The notes: generated by a model not told the origin, from the letters alone. 64,000 nucleotides of DNA from an uncultured Aquimarina sp. (GCA_947498765.1 CANMLG010000024.1:1-64000); one strand, 5' to 3'. Shown: positions 16,771 through 26,814, counted from the stretch's first letter. A program made the numbers and translations.

Positions 16771-18261
16771 ATGTACAGTATTGGGTATGATATCGGAAGC
16801 TCATCCATAAAAGCCGCTTTAGTTGATAAAAAAACAGGAAATAACATACATGTTATACAAGAACCTGAAAATGAAATGCATATTACTGCATTACAAAATG
16901 GATGGGCCGAACAAGATCCCGAAATTTGGTTTTCACATGTATGTACAGCCACTAAACGACTACTCAATGAAAATAATGTAGCTCCAAAAGAAATTACAAC
17001 TATAGGTATTGCCTATCAAATGCATGGACTTGTTTTAGTTGACAAAAATGGAAAGGTACTAAGGCCCTCTATAATTTGGTGTGATAGTCGAGCTGTTACT
17101 ATTGGACAAAAAGCATTTAATATCCTTGGTTCCTCTTATTGTAAAGAATCATTATTGAATTCCCCAGCAAATTTCACGGCATCAAAACTAAAGTGGGTGA
17201 AAGAAAATGAACCTGAAATTTTTAAACAAATTCATAAGTTTATGCTTCCAGGAGATTATATAGCTTATCGCCTTACGGGAAAAATAAATACCACTATTAC
17301 TGGCCTATCCGAAGGTGTTTTTTGGGACTTTAAAACTCACTGTATTTCTAAAACATTATTAAAACAGTTTGGTATACCCGAAACTACAGTTCCCGATATT
17401 GTTCCCTCTTTCGGAACCCAAGCCAAAGTAAACAAAAAAGGAGCACTTGACTCTGGCTTAGCTATTGGAACAAAAATAAACTATAGAGCTGGTGATCAAC
17501 CTAATAATGCACTTGCTTTAAATGTATTGCAACCAGGCGAAATAGCAGCCACAGGAGGCACTTCTGGTGTTGTATATGCCGTAACTGACAATTTAAAAAA
17601 TAACGAGTATGAGCGCATCAATAATTTTGCTCATGTTAATCACTCTTTTGAAAACCCTAAAATAGGCAAACTTTTATGTGTAAATGGAGCTGGTATTTTA
17701 TATCGTTGGCTTAAAGAAAATTTTGATGTTTCTAGCTATACTCAAATGAATAATTTAGCTGAACAAATTTCTATCGGAAGCAATGAATTGACTATTTTAC
17801 CCTTTGGAAATGGAGCTGAGCGTATGCTTAAAAACCAACATATTGGAGCTCATTTTATCAATGTAGATTTTAACAGACATCATAAAGCACATTTTTGTCG
17901 TGCTGCATTAGAAGGTATTGCTTTTGCTTTTGTTTACGGAATAGATATAATGAAAAAAGACAATACACCTATTAAAGTAATAAAAGCAGGGAACGACAAC
18001 CTATTCCAATCCGAAATATTTTCAACTACAATTGCAACACTTATCAATATTGATATCAAATTATATAATACCACAGGCGCCATAGGAGCTGCACGTGCCT
18101 CGTCTAATGTAAATGACACCACTAATACCATTGGTAGTATTACAAATAAAAATGATTTTGTTAAAAAATACACCCCTCAAAAAAATATAAAAACACAACT
18201 TATCCATGCTTACAATACATGGAAAAATGAACTTATCTTAAAAATTAATCAAACTAGTTAA
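16771..18261 (+). CDS. xylB: Xylulokinase (FGGY family)
   Basis: Phosphorylates D-xylulose to xylulose 5-phosphate. The 496-residue protein has the FGGY N-terminal YDIGSSSIKAALVD phosphate-binding strand, the xylulokinase-type MHG (84-86) at the sugar pocket, the catalytic D242 in YRAGDQPNNA, and a C-terminal ATP domain with GGTSGVV. Identity as XylB rather than another FGGY kinase is supported by xylA 10 nt downstream. No xylose transporter or XylR-type regulator is adjacent. Confidence 0.93.
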   Translation: MYSIGYDIGSSSIKAALVDKKTGNNIHVIQEPENEMHITALQNGWAEQDPEIWFSHVCTATKRLLNENNVAPKEITTIGIAYQMHGLVLVDKNGKVLRPSIIWCDSRAVTIGQKAFNILGSSYCKESLLNSPANFTASKLKWVKENEPEIFKQIHKFMLPGDYIAYRLTGKINTTITGLSEGVFWDFKTHCISKTLLKQFGIPETTVPDIVPSFGTQAKVNKKGALDSGLAIGTKINYRAGDQPNNALALNVLQPGEIAATGGTSGVVYAVTDNLKNNEYERINNFAHVNHSFENPKIGKLLCVNGAGILYRWLKENFDVSSYTQMNNLAEQISIGSNELTILPFGNGAERMLKNQHIGAHFINVDFNRHHKAHFCRAALEGIAFAFVYGIDIMKKDNTPIKVIKAGNDNLFQSEIFSTTIATLINIDIKLYNTTGAIGAARASSNVNDTTNTIGSITNKNDFVKKYTPQKNIKTQLIHAYNTWKNELILKINQTS

Positions 18262-18271
18262 AGCTTAAAAA

Positions 18272-19597
18272 ATGATAACATTGGGAAACAAAGAATATTT
18301 TAAAGGTATTGGTAAAATAAAATTTGAAGGAAATACTTCCAAAAATCCTTTAGCCTTTAAATATTATAATCCAGATCAACTAGTAGCAGGCAAAAGCATG
18401 CGCGAACATTTTAAATTTTCTATAGCCTATTGGCATTCATTTTGTGGACAAGGTGCTGACCCCTTTGGCGCTGGTACACAAAATTTTGAATGGGATCAAG
18501 CAACAGATCCCATACAAGCTGCTAAAGACAAAGCCGATGCTGCCTTTGAGTTTATTACAAAAATGGGATTTGACTATTACTGCTTTCATGATTTTGATTT
18601 AATAGATGAAGGAGCTACAATTCAAGAATCTGAAGATAGATTAAAAGAAATTGTAACTTATTTGAAAGAAAAACAAGCAGCCAGTGGCGTTAAACTATTA
18701 TGGGGAACCTCCAATTGTTTTTCAAACCCTAGATATATGAATGGTGCTGCTACTAATCCAGATTTTAATGTGCTCGCTAGAGCTGCAGCTCAAGTAAAAT
18801 GCGCTTTAGATGCTACCATGGAACTCAATGGAGAAAACTATGTGTTTTGGGGTGGTCGTGAAGGCTACATGTCCTTACTAAATACCGATATGGAACGTGA
18901 ACTTAATCATATGGGGCAATTTTTAAAATCTGCCAAAGAGTACGCGCGCAGTAAAGGTTTTAAGGGAAACTTTTTTATTGAACCCAAACCTATGGAACCT
19001 ACAAAGCATCAGTATGATTTTGATGCTTCTACAGTTATAGGCTTTTTAAATAAACACGGCTTACAAAACGATTTTAAACTTAATTTAGAAGTTAATCATG
19101 CGACTTTAGCTAATCACACTATGCAACATGAAATGGATGTAGCTGTTCAAGCTAATATGCTAGGAAGCATTGATGCCAATCGAGGTGATTATCAAAATGG
19201 TTGGGATACAGACCAATTCCCCAATAATGTCCTAGAGACTACCGAAGCCATGTTGGTATTTTTAAAAGCTGGTGGCTTACAAGGTGGAGGCATTAATTTT
19301 GATGCTAAAATAAGAAGAAACTCTACTGATATGGAAGATTTATTTTTAGCACATATAGGTGGCGCAGATACGTTTGCTAAAGCCTTATTGGCTGCTGATC
19401 GAATTATTAATGAATCTGATTATCAACTATTACGCAATAAACGCTATAGCTCATTTGATTCTAGAAATGGAAAAGCTTTTGAATCAGGTCAACTTTCATT
19501 TGAAGATCTGTATACTATAGCTCACAAAAATGGAGAATTACCTACTACCAGTGGAAAACAAGAACTTTTTGAAAACATTTTAGGGCAATTTGTTTAA
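18272..19597 (+). CDS. xylA: Xylose isomerase
   Basis: Interconverts D-xylose and D-xylulose. The 441-residue length is that of class II enzymes such as those of Bacteroides. Catalytic H106 and D109 lie in CFHDFDL, and metal-binding residues are in FFIEPKPMEPTKHQYD, LEVNHATLA and DANRGD. It follows xylB closely, so the operon makes a complete xylose-to-xylulose-5-phosphate route. A terminator follows at 19627. Confidence 0.96.
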   Translation: MITLGNKEYFKGIGKIKFEGNTSKNPLAFKYYNPDQLVAGKSMREHFKFSIAYWHSFCGQGADPFGAGTQNFEWDQATDPIQAAKDKADAAFEFITKMGFDYYCFHDFDLIDEGATIQESEDRLKEIVTYLKEKQAASGVKLLWGTSNCFSNPRYMNGAATNPDFNVLARAAAQVKCALDATMELNGENYVFWGGREGYMSLLNTDMERELNHMGQFLKSAKEYARSKGFKGNFFIEPKPMEPTKHQYDFDASTVIGFLNKHGLQNDFKLNLEVNHATLANHTMQHEMDVAVQANMLGSIDANRGDYQNGWDTDQFPNNVLETTEAMLVFLKAGGLQGGGINFDAKIRRNSTDMEDLFLAHIGGADTFAKALLAADRIINESDYQLLRNKRYSSFDSRNGKAFESGQLSFEDLYTIAHKNGELPTTSGKQELFENILGQFV

Positions 19598-19626
19598 TTT
19601 TAGTTTAATCTCTTCAATAAATTTAA

Positions 19627-19664
19627 AAATAAGCATAACATTTACTTAATTGTTATGCTTATTT
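19627..19664 (+). terminator. Intrinsic terminator of xylBA
   Basis: A perfect 14-bp stem (19627-19640 with 19651-19664) around a 10-nt loop lies 30 nt after the xylA stop. A T-run follows a few bases on. Confidence 0.75.
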
Positions 19665-19778
19665 CAATCATTTTTTTGTTAAATTTTAGGGTATTAAAAC
19701 ATATTCTGAGCCAAACATTCTTACAAAATATGTATTAAAGTAAAAGCTAAACTATCCATTTATTTGATTTCTTGATAG

Positions 19779-19786
19779 TATATTTG
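19779..19786 (+). promoter_or_regulatory. -7 box (TATATTTG) of the DEAD-like gene
   Basis: A perfect TAnnTTTG box lies 46 nt upstream of ATG 19833. The nearest upstream TTG is too close (12-nt spacer) to be a standard -33 element. Confidence 0.45.
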
Positions 19787-19832
19787 TATTTATCATTATC
19801 TCTTTTAATAAGATAGTCATCCTTTTAATTTT

Positions 19833-20444
19833 ATGCCTTTTAAAAAATTACATCCTCATTTACAAGAAAAGTTACATTCATTTGAATTTACATCACCTAC
19901 AGTTTTTCAGAGTAAAAGTATTCCTGTAATAAAAAGTGGAGCTAATGTATTTTGTACAGCTCCTGAAAAAGAAGGAAAAACAACTACACTTATCCTTACA
20001 ACATTACAAAAATTAAAATGTGAAGCTACAGGAAATGCTCCAAGAGCAGTAGTTTTAGTTGAAAACAAACAAAAGGCTCTAGAGTTGTATGATGCCTTTT
20101 TAAAATATACTAAGCATACTTCATTAAGGGTATATGTAAGTTATGAACAACTACATATTGATGTTCAAAAATCTGAAATTTTTATGGGTATAGATATTCT
20201 AATCTCTACTCCTAAAACAATGAAAAAATTATTTTTATTGAATGGAGTAAGTGTTTCTCAACTAAAAATATTTAGTGTTGATGACGCCGAATTTTTAATC
20301 CCTGACTTAGCATACACTGCACTTTTATCCATTACTCAGAGTATCAAAAAATGTCAGTTTGTATTGTATGCAGAAAAAATACCTTCAAAAATAGAACGTT
20401 TTAAGTCTTATTTTATGGAGTACTCTAAAACAGTATCTGTTTGA
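19833..20444 (+). CDS. Single-domain DEAD-box helicase-like protein with degenerate motifs
   Basis: A 203-residue protein corresponding only to RecA domain 1 of a DEAD-box RNA helicase; the second domain is absent and no remnant follows. A Q-motif-like SPTVFQSKSIP (Q26) is present, and the Walker A is APEKEGKT (43-50, K49). The Walker B DEAD is V-D-D-A-E (149-153), and motif III SAT is replaced by YAE (179-181). Such a protein might bind RNA or nucleotide without unwinding. The upstream -7 box and downstream convergent gene give it its own transcript. It could be an old truncation kept for another role. Confidence 0.75.
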   Translation: MPFKKLHPHLQEKLHSFEFTSPTVFQSKSIPVIKSGANVFCTAPEKEGKTTTLILTTLQKLKCEATGNAPRAVVLVENKQKALELYDAFLKYTKHTSLRVYVSYEQLHIDVQKSEIFMGIDILISTPKTMKKLFLLNGVSVSQLKIFSVDDAEFLIPDLAYTALLSITQSIKKCQFVLYAEKIPSKIERFKSYFMEYSKTVSV

Positions 20445-20496
20445 AAATAAAAAAATAAAATCCTAATCATTAGGTTTTTTAAATTATCAAACTATT

Positions 20497-22293
20497 CTAA
20501 ATTTCTTCAATAGTGTCTGGCTCATCTTTAAACTGAATAGTAAATGAAAAAGTAGCCCCTTTTCCTTTTTCTGATTTTACTGAAATATTACCATGGTGAA
20601 AACTTACTATTTTTTTACAATGGGCTAGACCAATACCGGTTCCTTCATACTCATGTCGGGCATGCAATCGTTTAAAAATATTAAATATATCACTTTGGTG
20701 TTTTTTTGAAATACCTATACCATTATCTTTTACATAAAATTCCCATCGGTGACTATATTCCTTATTTTTAGGCAATTTTGTTCCGTAAATAGTAACTATT
20801 GGAACTTGACCATGCTTTCGAAATTTTATAGCATTTGAAATTAAATTTTGAAATAACAAACCTAATTCTACTCTGTAGCCTTTTATTTCCGGCATTACTC
20901 CTAAAATAATTTTCGCTCCAGTTTCATTAATAGTAGCATTGAAATTCTTAATAATATTTTGTAATAACTCGGTACTATTAATAACCTCTAATTTTCTATT
21001 AGTTCCTATTCGCGAATAATCTAATAATGACCGAATCAAAATAGACATTCGATCACAACCTTCTTTTATATAGACAAGGTTTTCTTTTCCCATATCATCT
21101 AATTGATCATAGTAATCTTCCAATAAAAAATTAGAAAAACTTGTAACTGTATGTAGCGGTTCTTGTAAATCGTGACTAGCAATAAAAGCAAATTGCTCTA
21201 GTTCGCTATTTTGCCTTGATAATATTTTTGATTTTTGAGCTATTTCAGTATTTTTTTGCTCTAAATTTTTAATTAATAGTCTTTCTTTTTGGCGTGTTTT
21301 ATAAAAATAAAATAAAAAAAGTAAGACTGAAACCACTAATGTTATAAGTAACCAATTTATTTTACGTTGTTGGGAAATTTTTTCTTCTTGTTCTCCAAGA
21401 ATTTCTCTTTGCAATTGAATTTGCTTTTCTTGTGTTTCTAAAAAATTAGATTGTTTTTCTATTAAACTTTTTTGATTAATCAATTCTCTTTCTTTTGAAG
21501 TAACCAATGCTTTTTGAATACTATATCTATTTTCAAGTTCTTTAAGTAGTCCTTTAGTTTCTTTAAATTTGACGCGCTGTGTAATTGTTAACTTTTGTAA
21601 ATCTTCTACTCTTTTTTGCTCTTCTTCAATTTTTAAATCCTTACTAAAAGATTCTATTTCTTTTATAAAAACTTCTTTGCGTTGTTCTTTTAATTCTTCT
21701 TCTTGTGCTTTTAAAGTTTGTTTTTGTTCTTGAGCTACAATTTTAGTTCGTGCGTATAATTGTTTCCAATTTTTTGCTGATTTTAATGAACTTTCTAATA
21801 AACTTGATGAAGCAGTAAAGCCATATTTTGACATGACATTAACATTAACATCAATAATAAAATCTCCTTTTAGATTAGATATATTAATCATTGATGGTTC
21901 AAAATTATAATTTTCAGAAATGAGCAAGGTAGAGTGCTTTTTTAGTTGTGATAAAATAGCATCAATTTTGAAACCATATGATTTATTTACATATAATACG
22001 TCAATGTTTTTTAGCTCATCAAGGCTTTCTAGAAGCTGAATATCAATAGATTTTCTATTTATCTTTCTTTTTGCAGAACTCATAAACAAAGCCCGAGCTG
22101 TGGTTTTGTCCTGAAGTATACCTATAACAAACTTTTTATTATTTTTTTTATATCCAGAAACTTGTCCAGCTATATTCATTATATATATAGCACGTTTTTT
22201 TGTTACTAATTGGTCGTCATTAGTTTGGGCTAGTAATACATTATTACTAAAAAACAAAAAAAGGAATAATATACAAATGATTTTATACTTCAA
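20497..22293 (-). CDS. YfiR-domain (DUF4154) transmembrane sensor histidine kinase
   Basis: A 598-residue sensor kinase. The start is TTG 22293, directly before a signal peptide ending LLAQ; the next ATG (residue 39) would lose it. Residues about 30-165 resemble the YfiR/DUF4154 periplasmic domain. A long coiled coil (180-310), one membrane helix (313-331), HisKA with H374 in FIASHDLQEPL, and a HATPase domain (NLISNAIKF, DNGIGIS, GTGIGLAHC) follow. No receiver domain or response regulator gene is adjacent. It starts 6 nt after the TonB receptor stop, so the two are almost certainly one operon. Confidence 0.85.
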   Translation of the reverse strand: MKYKIICILFLFLFFSNNVLLAQTNDDQLVTKKRAIYIMNIAGQVSGYKKNNKKFVIGILQDKTTARALFMSSAKRKINRKSIDIQLLESLDELKNIDVLYVNKSYGFKIDAILSQLKKHSTLLISENYNFEPSMINISNLKGDFIIDVNVNVMSKYGFTASSSLLESSLKSAKNWKQLYARTKIVAQEQKQTLKAQEEELKEQRKEVFIKEIESFSKDLKIEEEQKRVEDLQKLTITQRVKFKETKGLLKELENRYSIQKALVTSKERELINQKSLIEKQSNFLETQEKQIQLQREILGEQEEKISQQRKINWLLITLVVSVLLFLFYFYKTRQKERLLIKNLEQKNTEIAQKSKILSRQNSELEQFAFIASHDLQEPLHTVTSFSNFLLEDYYDQLDDMGKENLVYIKEGCDRMSILIRSLLDYSRIGTNRKLEVINSTELLQNIIKNFNATINETGAKIILGVMPEIKGYRVELGLLFQNLISNAIKFRKHGQVPIVTIYGTKLPKNKEYSHRWEFYVKDNGIGISKKHQSDIFNIFKRLHARHEYEGTGIGLAHCKKIVSFHHGNISVKSEKGKGATFSFTIQFKDEPDTIEEI

Positions 22294-22299
22294 ACTTAA

Positions 22300-25011
22300 T
22301 TATAGTTTTAATAATAGTCTTGCAAAATAGTTTGCTCCCTGAATGCCAAATTGCTGTACGCGTCTACTAAAAATAAATCTTCCTTCATTAACATTATCAG
22401 AATGCTTATGCTTATCTGGAAATACATTAAAAGCATTATTTGCTCCTACTGAAAAATGTACAAAATCGTTTAAATTATAGGTTAATGAAATATCAGTAAT
22501 TAGTTTAGGTGAAAACTTTTGATCTCGGCTTTCAATATTACCTGTAAATTCATTTAATGTCCAATTATTAGAATCACCATCTTTGGGATGTTTATATGTA
22601 ACGCTTCCAAATAGATTATTATTTAAAATAATTGAGAACTTATCAATATCATATGTATTTAAAAAATTGATTTTAAAGGTTGGTTGTCCCGTTTCAATTC
22701 TTGATCGTTCTTCTCTGTTAAAAATTTCTTGATTTTGAGCAGCAATTTGATCGGATGTTCTTGGGTTATCAATAATTTCAGTATTCGTAAAATTTGCTGA
22801 TATCGTTGAAAATAATTTCCCTTTACCTAAAAGCCTATTATAATCCAATTTAACATCTAATCCAATAGTACGAGTATCAATGGCATTTGTAAAAAATTGA
22901 GCTCTATCTAAATTGAAAGGCTCTAATAACTCCTCAAAACCGTCGTCTATTGGATTAGATAATACAATACGATCTTTAATATTTACAATATAGCTATCGA
23001 TAAATATACTAAATGAATCAAATAATTTTGTAGTAAAACCTAAACTAAAATGTTTTGATAATTCAGGTCGTAAAAATTCAATCCCTAAACTTTCCGCTGC
23101 TGCACTTGAATTATTAAAAGTCCCTACATTAAAAGCCTCCCCATTTGAAAATTGAATACTTGTATTATTGAAATAAAACTGATGTAATGAAGGCGCTCTA
23201 AAACCTGTTGACAGCGAGCCCCTAAATGTAGTATTAACAGTTGGCTTATAGCGAGTGGCTATTTTCCAGGTACCTTGAGATCCAAATTTATTAAAAGTCT
23301 CATAACGGCCTCCTAAAACAGCTAATAATTGAGTATTGATCTTAGATTCAATTTCAATATAACCAGAACTATTTGTTCTAAATTTATTTAATTCATTTTC
23401 AGGCATAAATCCGGGAAAACCCTGAGCTCCAATACTTTTTGGAATAGCTATGCCATTTTCTAAAAAAGTATCCCCTCCATTTATATATGAAGCTTCTTCT
23501 CCAGCAATAATTTGATAATTTTCAACTCGCAATTCAGCTCCAAAAGCAATATTAGATCCTTCTAAAAAGTCATAAGGTTTTGAAAAATCTAAATTTGTTA
23601 CATTTTGATTATAAATAAATCCTCCTGCATAAAAGGTTTTAGGAGAAACTATTCCTAATGATGCATTGTTCGAATTATTAACGGTATAATCTAAAATATT
23701 TTCTCCTATCGTATGACTAAAATCTATATTCCAAGCTTGCTTTTTCCCTTTAATTCCAAGTGTTATTGCATCATCTTGTATATCTGTAAAAATTTCCGGT
23801 GAAAAACCATATTCAAATAGTTCTACTATGACATTATTTTCTTCATTTGGAAATCTGTAAAAAGCTCGTGCCCTACCCTCTCTGTAATTTCTACCTCCAA
23901 AAGCATAAATTGTTGCATGTTTACTTGCCTTAAATTCTGAATTAAATTGTAATGCTATATTCCGAGTAGCTGCATTACCTACTTCCATAACTCTACGATC
24001 CGTAAAACCTGTTTGTTTAAAAAAATTATTTAATTCAGCTTCAGTTTCATTAGGGCCAAATACTTGACCAGTATAATTCCCAGATCTGTTAGTTGCCTCA
24101 CGATCTCTATATTCTGCAGAAACATTTACAAAACCTTTTTTACCTAAATTAAAACCCACATTTCCAGAAGTATACATAGTTTTCCCATCACCTTTTTTAT
24201 TGATGCGAGCAATACTTTCAATAACTATATTCTCTATTTGGTTTTTTAAAATAATATTTACAACCCCAGCAATTGCATCAGAACCATATTGAGAACTTGC
24301 GCCATCTCGTAAAACTTCAATACGATCTACAGAAGCAATAGGGATTGCATTAAAATCAACACCAACAGATCCCCTACCTATTGTACCATTTACATTTACT
24401 AACGATGATGAATGTCTTCTTTTTCCATTAATTAGCACTAATAATTGATCTGGTCCCAAACCTCTTAATGTTGCTGGATCAATATGGTCTGTCCCATCAG
24501 ATATGGTCTGATGTGTTGAATGAAATGAAGGCACTAAAAAGTGCAGTAGTTGACTTAACTCCATTTGCGAAGAATTAGCTATATCCTTTGGATAAATAAC
24601 ATCTACAGGAGCAATTGTTTCAGATGATGTTTTGGGCTTAGATCTTGATCCTAATAGGATTGGCTGATCTTCAGATAATTCTGGCAATAAATTAATTGTA
24701 AGTTCTAAAACTTCTTTGGGTTTTAAATCGACAATTTCTTCAAAAGACTCATACAATAAGTAATCAACCTTTAGTGTAAATTTACCAGGTACATGCTTCA
24801 AAAAAAAAGTACCTTCTAAATCAGTCTCTACCTTAATTCCAGTTTCTTTCACATATACTTTAGCTCCTGGAAGTGCACCAAATTGATCAACTACTTTTCC
24901 TTTAATTCCAGCACTTATTTCAATATCGGTTTGAGCAGATGTTAGTAACGACGAAAAACAAATGATTATCCAAGTAAAAATAAATTTACTACCTGAGTAA
25001 TATTTATACAT
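22300..25011 (-). CDS. TonB-dependent outer-membrane receptor
   Basis: A 903-residue outer-membrane receptor. A signal peptide (about 1-26) is followed by a carboxypeptidase-D-regulatory-like domain (37-110, KGKVVDQFGALPGAKVYV), the plug (about 132-256, ending SVDRIEVLRDGASSQYGSDA) and a 22-strand barrel ending in an aromatic-rich strand (RLLLKL). There is no SusD partner, so it is not a SusC-type glycan importer. A siderophore, metal or cobalamin-like ligand is possible. The histidine kinase gene follows 6 nt downstream, which suggests ligand-linked signalling. Confidence 0.92.
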   Translation of the reverse strand: MYKYYSGSKFIFTWIIICFSSLLTSAQTDIEISAGIKGKVVDQFGALPGAKVYVKETGIKVETDLEGTFFLKHVPGKFTLKVDYLLYESFEEIVDLKPKEVLELTINLLPELSEDQPILLGSRSKPKTSSETIAPVDVIYPKDIANSSQMELSQLLHFLVPSFHSTHQTISDGTDHIDPATLRGLGPDQLLVLINGKRRHSSSLVNVNGTIGRGSVGVDFNAIPIASVDRIEVLRDGASSQYGSDAIAGVVNIILKNQIENIVIESIARINKKGDGKTMYTSGNVGFNLGKKGFVNVSAEYRDREATNRSGNYTGQVFGPNETEAELNNFFKQTGFTDRRVMEVGNAATRNIALQFNSEFKASKHATIYAFGGRNYREGRARAFYRFPNEENNVIVELFEYGFSPEIFTDIQDDAITLGIKGKKQAWNIDFSHTIGENILDYTVNNSNNASLGIVSPKTFYAGGFIYNQNVTNLDFSKPYDFLEGSNIAFGAELRVENYQIIAGEEASYINGGDTFLENGIAIPKSIGAQGFPGFMPENELNKFRTNSSGYIEIESKINTQLLAVLGGRYETFNKFGSQGTWKIATRYKPTVNTTFRGSLSTGFRAPSLHQFYFNNTSIQFSNGEAFNVGTFNNSSAAAESLGIEFLRPELSKHFSLGFTTKLFDSFSIFIDSYIVNIKDRIVLSNPIDDGFEELLEPFNLDRAQFFTNAIDTRTIGLDVKLDYNRLLGKGKLFSTISANFTNTEIIDNPRTSDQIAAQNQEIFNREERSRIETGQPTFKINFLNTYDIDKFSIILNNNLFGSVTYKHPKDGDSNNWTLNEFTGNIESRDQKFSPKLITDISLTYNLNDFVHFSVGANNAFNVFPDKHKHSDNVNEGRFIFSRRVQQFGIQGANYFARLLLKL

Positions 25012-25034
25012 AGGCTATTTTAAGTATTAAATTC

Positions 25035-25042
25035 CAAAAATA
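25035..25042 (-). promoter_or_regulatory. -7 box (TATTTTTG) of the TonB receptor operon
   Basis: The minus strand reads TATTTTTG, matching TAnnTTTG, 23 nt upstream of the receptor ATG. A -33 element is not evident. Confidence 0.4.
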
Positions 25043-25112
25043 CATTTTTAGAATGATTACCCTAATATTATGTTAATTTTAAAAAATAAAATCGATTAAA
25101 TACTCATAAAAC

Positions 25113-26750
25113 CTATTTCTGTAAGTCTATTTGCTTTAAGTTTTCAATTCTGTTACGCTGTAAAAAATCGTCTATCGTTTCAAAATGTTCAATAACTCTT
25201 TTGTTTTTAAATTCAAAAACCTTTTTTGATAAGCCTTCTAAAAAATCACGATCATGTGATACCAATATTAATGTCCCATCAAACGTAAGTAAAGCTTCCT
25301 TTAACACATCTTTCGATTTAATATCTAAATGATTTGTAGGTTCATCTAAAATTAAAAGGTTAACAGGTTCTAATAATAATTTCACCATAGCTAACCTAGT
25401 TTTTTCTCCTCCCGAAAGTACACTTACCTTTTTTTCAATATCATCCCCTTTAAACATGAATCGACCTAAAATATTTTTAATCTGGGTTCGAACATCTCCC
25501 TTAGCTACTTCATCTACAGTTTGAAAAATGGTTAAATTTTCATCTAATAATGAAGCTTGATTTTGAGCAAAATATCCCACTTTAATATTATGTCCTAACT
25601 CACAAACTCCATCTACTTCAATTTCATTCATGATCGCTTTAATCATGGTTGATTTTCCTTCACCATTTCTACCAACAAACGATACTTTCTCTCCTCTAGA
25701 AATAGACATATTGGCATTATTAAAAACTACGTGGTCATCATACTTTTTGGAAAGGTCTTTAACTGTTACAGGATAATCTCCTGATCGGGGGGCTGGAGGA
25801 AAACGAAGCTTTAGTGCTGATGTATCTACTTCATCAATTTCAATTATATCCAACTTTTCCAGCATGCGCTCTCTATCTTTAACTTGATTTGTTTTAGAAT
25901 AGGTGCCTTTAAATTTATCTATAAAGGCTTGGGTGTCGGCTATAAATTTTTGTTGCTCTTGATAAGCTTTTATTTGATGTGCTCTTCGATCTTGACGTAA
26001 TTGTAAATAATGCGTATAATTAGCTTTATAATCATAAATACGCCCCATAGTAATTTCGATAGTACGATTGGTAATAGTATCGATAAATGTTTTATCATGA
26101 GAAATTACCATTACTGCTTTGGCTTTGTTTAAAAGGAAATCCTCTAACCAAATTACAGATTCAATATCAACATGATTTGTAGGCTCATCCAATAAAATGA
26201 GATCTGGTTTTTTAAGTAAAATTTTAGCTAGTTCAATTCGCATTCTCCATCCTCCACTAAACTCACTCGTTGCACGTTGTAAATCTTCTGCTTTAAAACC
26301 TAAACCTTTTAAGGCTTTTTCAACTTCGGCTTCATAATTTATCTCTTCAATAGCATAAAATTTTTCGCCAAGTTCCGAAACTTTTTCTATGATTTTCATA
26401 TACGCATCAGATTCATAATCTGTTCGTGTTTCAAGTTCTTTATTCAGGCGATCCATTTCATCACGCATTTCAAAAACATGACTAAATGCTTTAGAGGCTT
26501 CTTCCATTACCGTACAATCATCCTGAGTAAGTAAATGTTGTGGTAAATATGCAATTACTATATCTTTAGAACACCTTACACCTCCTCGTGTTGCCTTTTG
26601 AACACCTGCAATAATTTTCATCATTGTAGATTTTCCCGCTCCATTTTTTCCCATTAATGCAATTTTATCATTCTCATTAATAGTAAAAGCAACATCTTTA
26701 AACAAAGCATCACCACCAAATTCTACTGCTAAATTATCTACTGAAATCAT
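25113..26750 (-). CDS. ABC-F family ATPase
   Basis: A 545-residue soluble protein with two ABC ATPase domains and no membrane segment, the layout of ABC-F translation factors (EttA, Uup, YbiT, YheS). Walker A motifs are GKNGAGKST (34-42) and GRNGEGKST in the second half. Signature motifs are SGGWRMRIELA and SGGEKTRLAM, and both Walker B segments read LILLDEPTNHVD/LLILDEPTNHLD. The linker between domains is the P-site tRNA-interacting motif region. A YbiT-like assignment seems most likely. It stands alone between intergenic spacers. Confidence 0.92.
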   Translation of the reverse strand: MISVDNLAVEFGGDALFKDVAFTINENDKIALMGKNGAGKSTMMKIIAGVQKATRGGVRCSKDIVIAYLPQHLLTQDDCTVMEEASKAFSHVFEMRDEMDRLNKELETRTDYESDAYMKIIEKVSELGEKFYAIEEINYEAEVEKALKGLGFKAEDLQRATSEFSGGWRMRIELAKILLKKPDLILLDEPTNHVDIESVIWLEDFLLNKAKAVMVISHDKTFIDTITNRTIEITMGRIYDYKANYTHYLQLRQDRRAHQIKAYQEQQKFIADTQAFIDKFKGTYSKTNQVKDRERMLEKLDIIEIDEVDTSALKLRFPPAPRSGDYPVTVKDLSKKYDDHVVFNNANMSISRGEKVSFVGRNGEGKSTMIKAIMNEIEVDGVCELGHNIKVGYFAQNQASLLDENLTIFQTVDEVAKGDVRTQIKNILGRFMFKGDDIEKKVSVLSGGEKTRLAMVKLLLEPVNLLILDEPTNHLDIKSKDVLKEALLTFDGTLILVSHDRDFLEGLSKKVFEFKNKRVIEHFETIDDFLQRNRIENLKQIDLQK

Positions 26751-26778
26751 AGTCCTATTTTAAAGCAGCGAAAATAAC

Positions 26779-26814
26779 AAAAAAGCTACTGATTATATAT
26801 CAATAGCTTTTTTT
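26779..26814. terminator. Bidirectional terminator-like hairpin
   Basis: A stem of 10 bp plus 4 bp with one mismatch (26779-26793 with 26799-26813) has an A-run on one side and a T-run on the other. On the minus strand it would end the SPFH-lipoprotein transcript, upstream of the ABC-F gene. Confidence 0.65.

Noticed and set aside
20445..20496. Terminator between the DEAD-like gene and the histidine kinase gene
   Set aside because: The hairpin has only 5 bp (CCTAA/TTAGG) with a T/T mismatch next to it; too weak to call.
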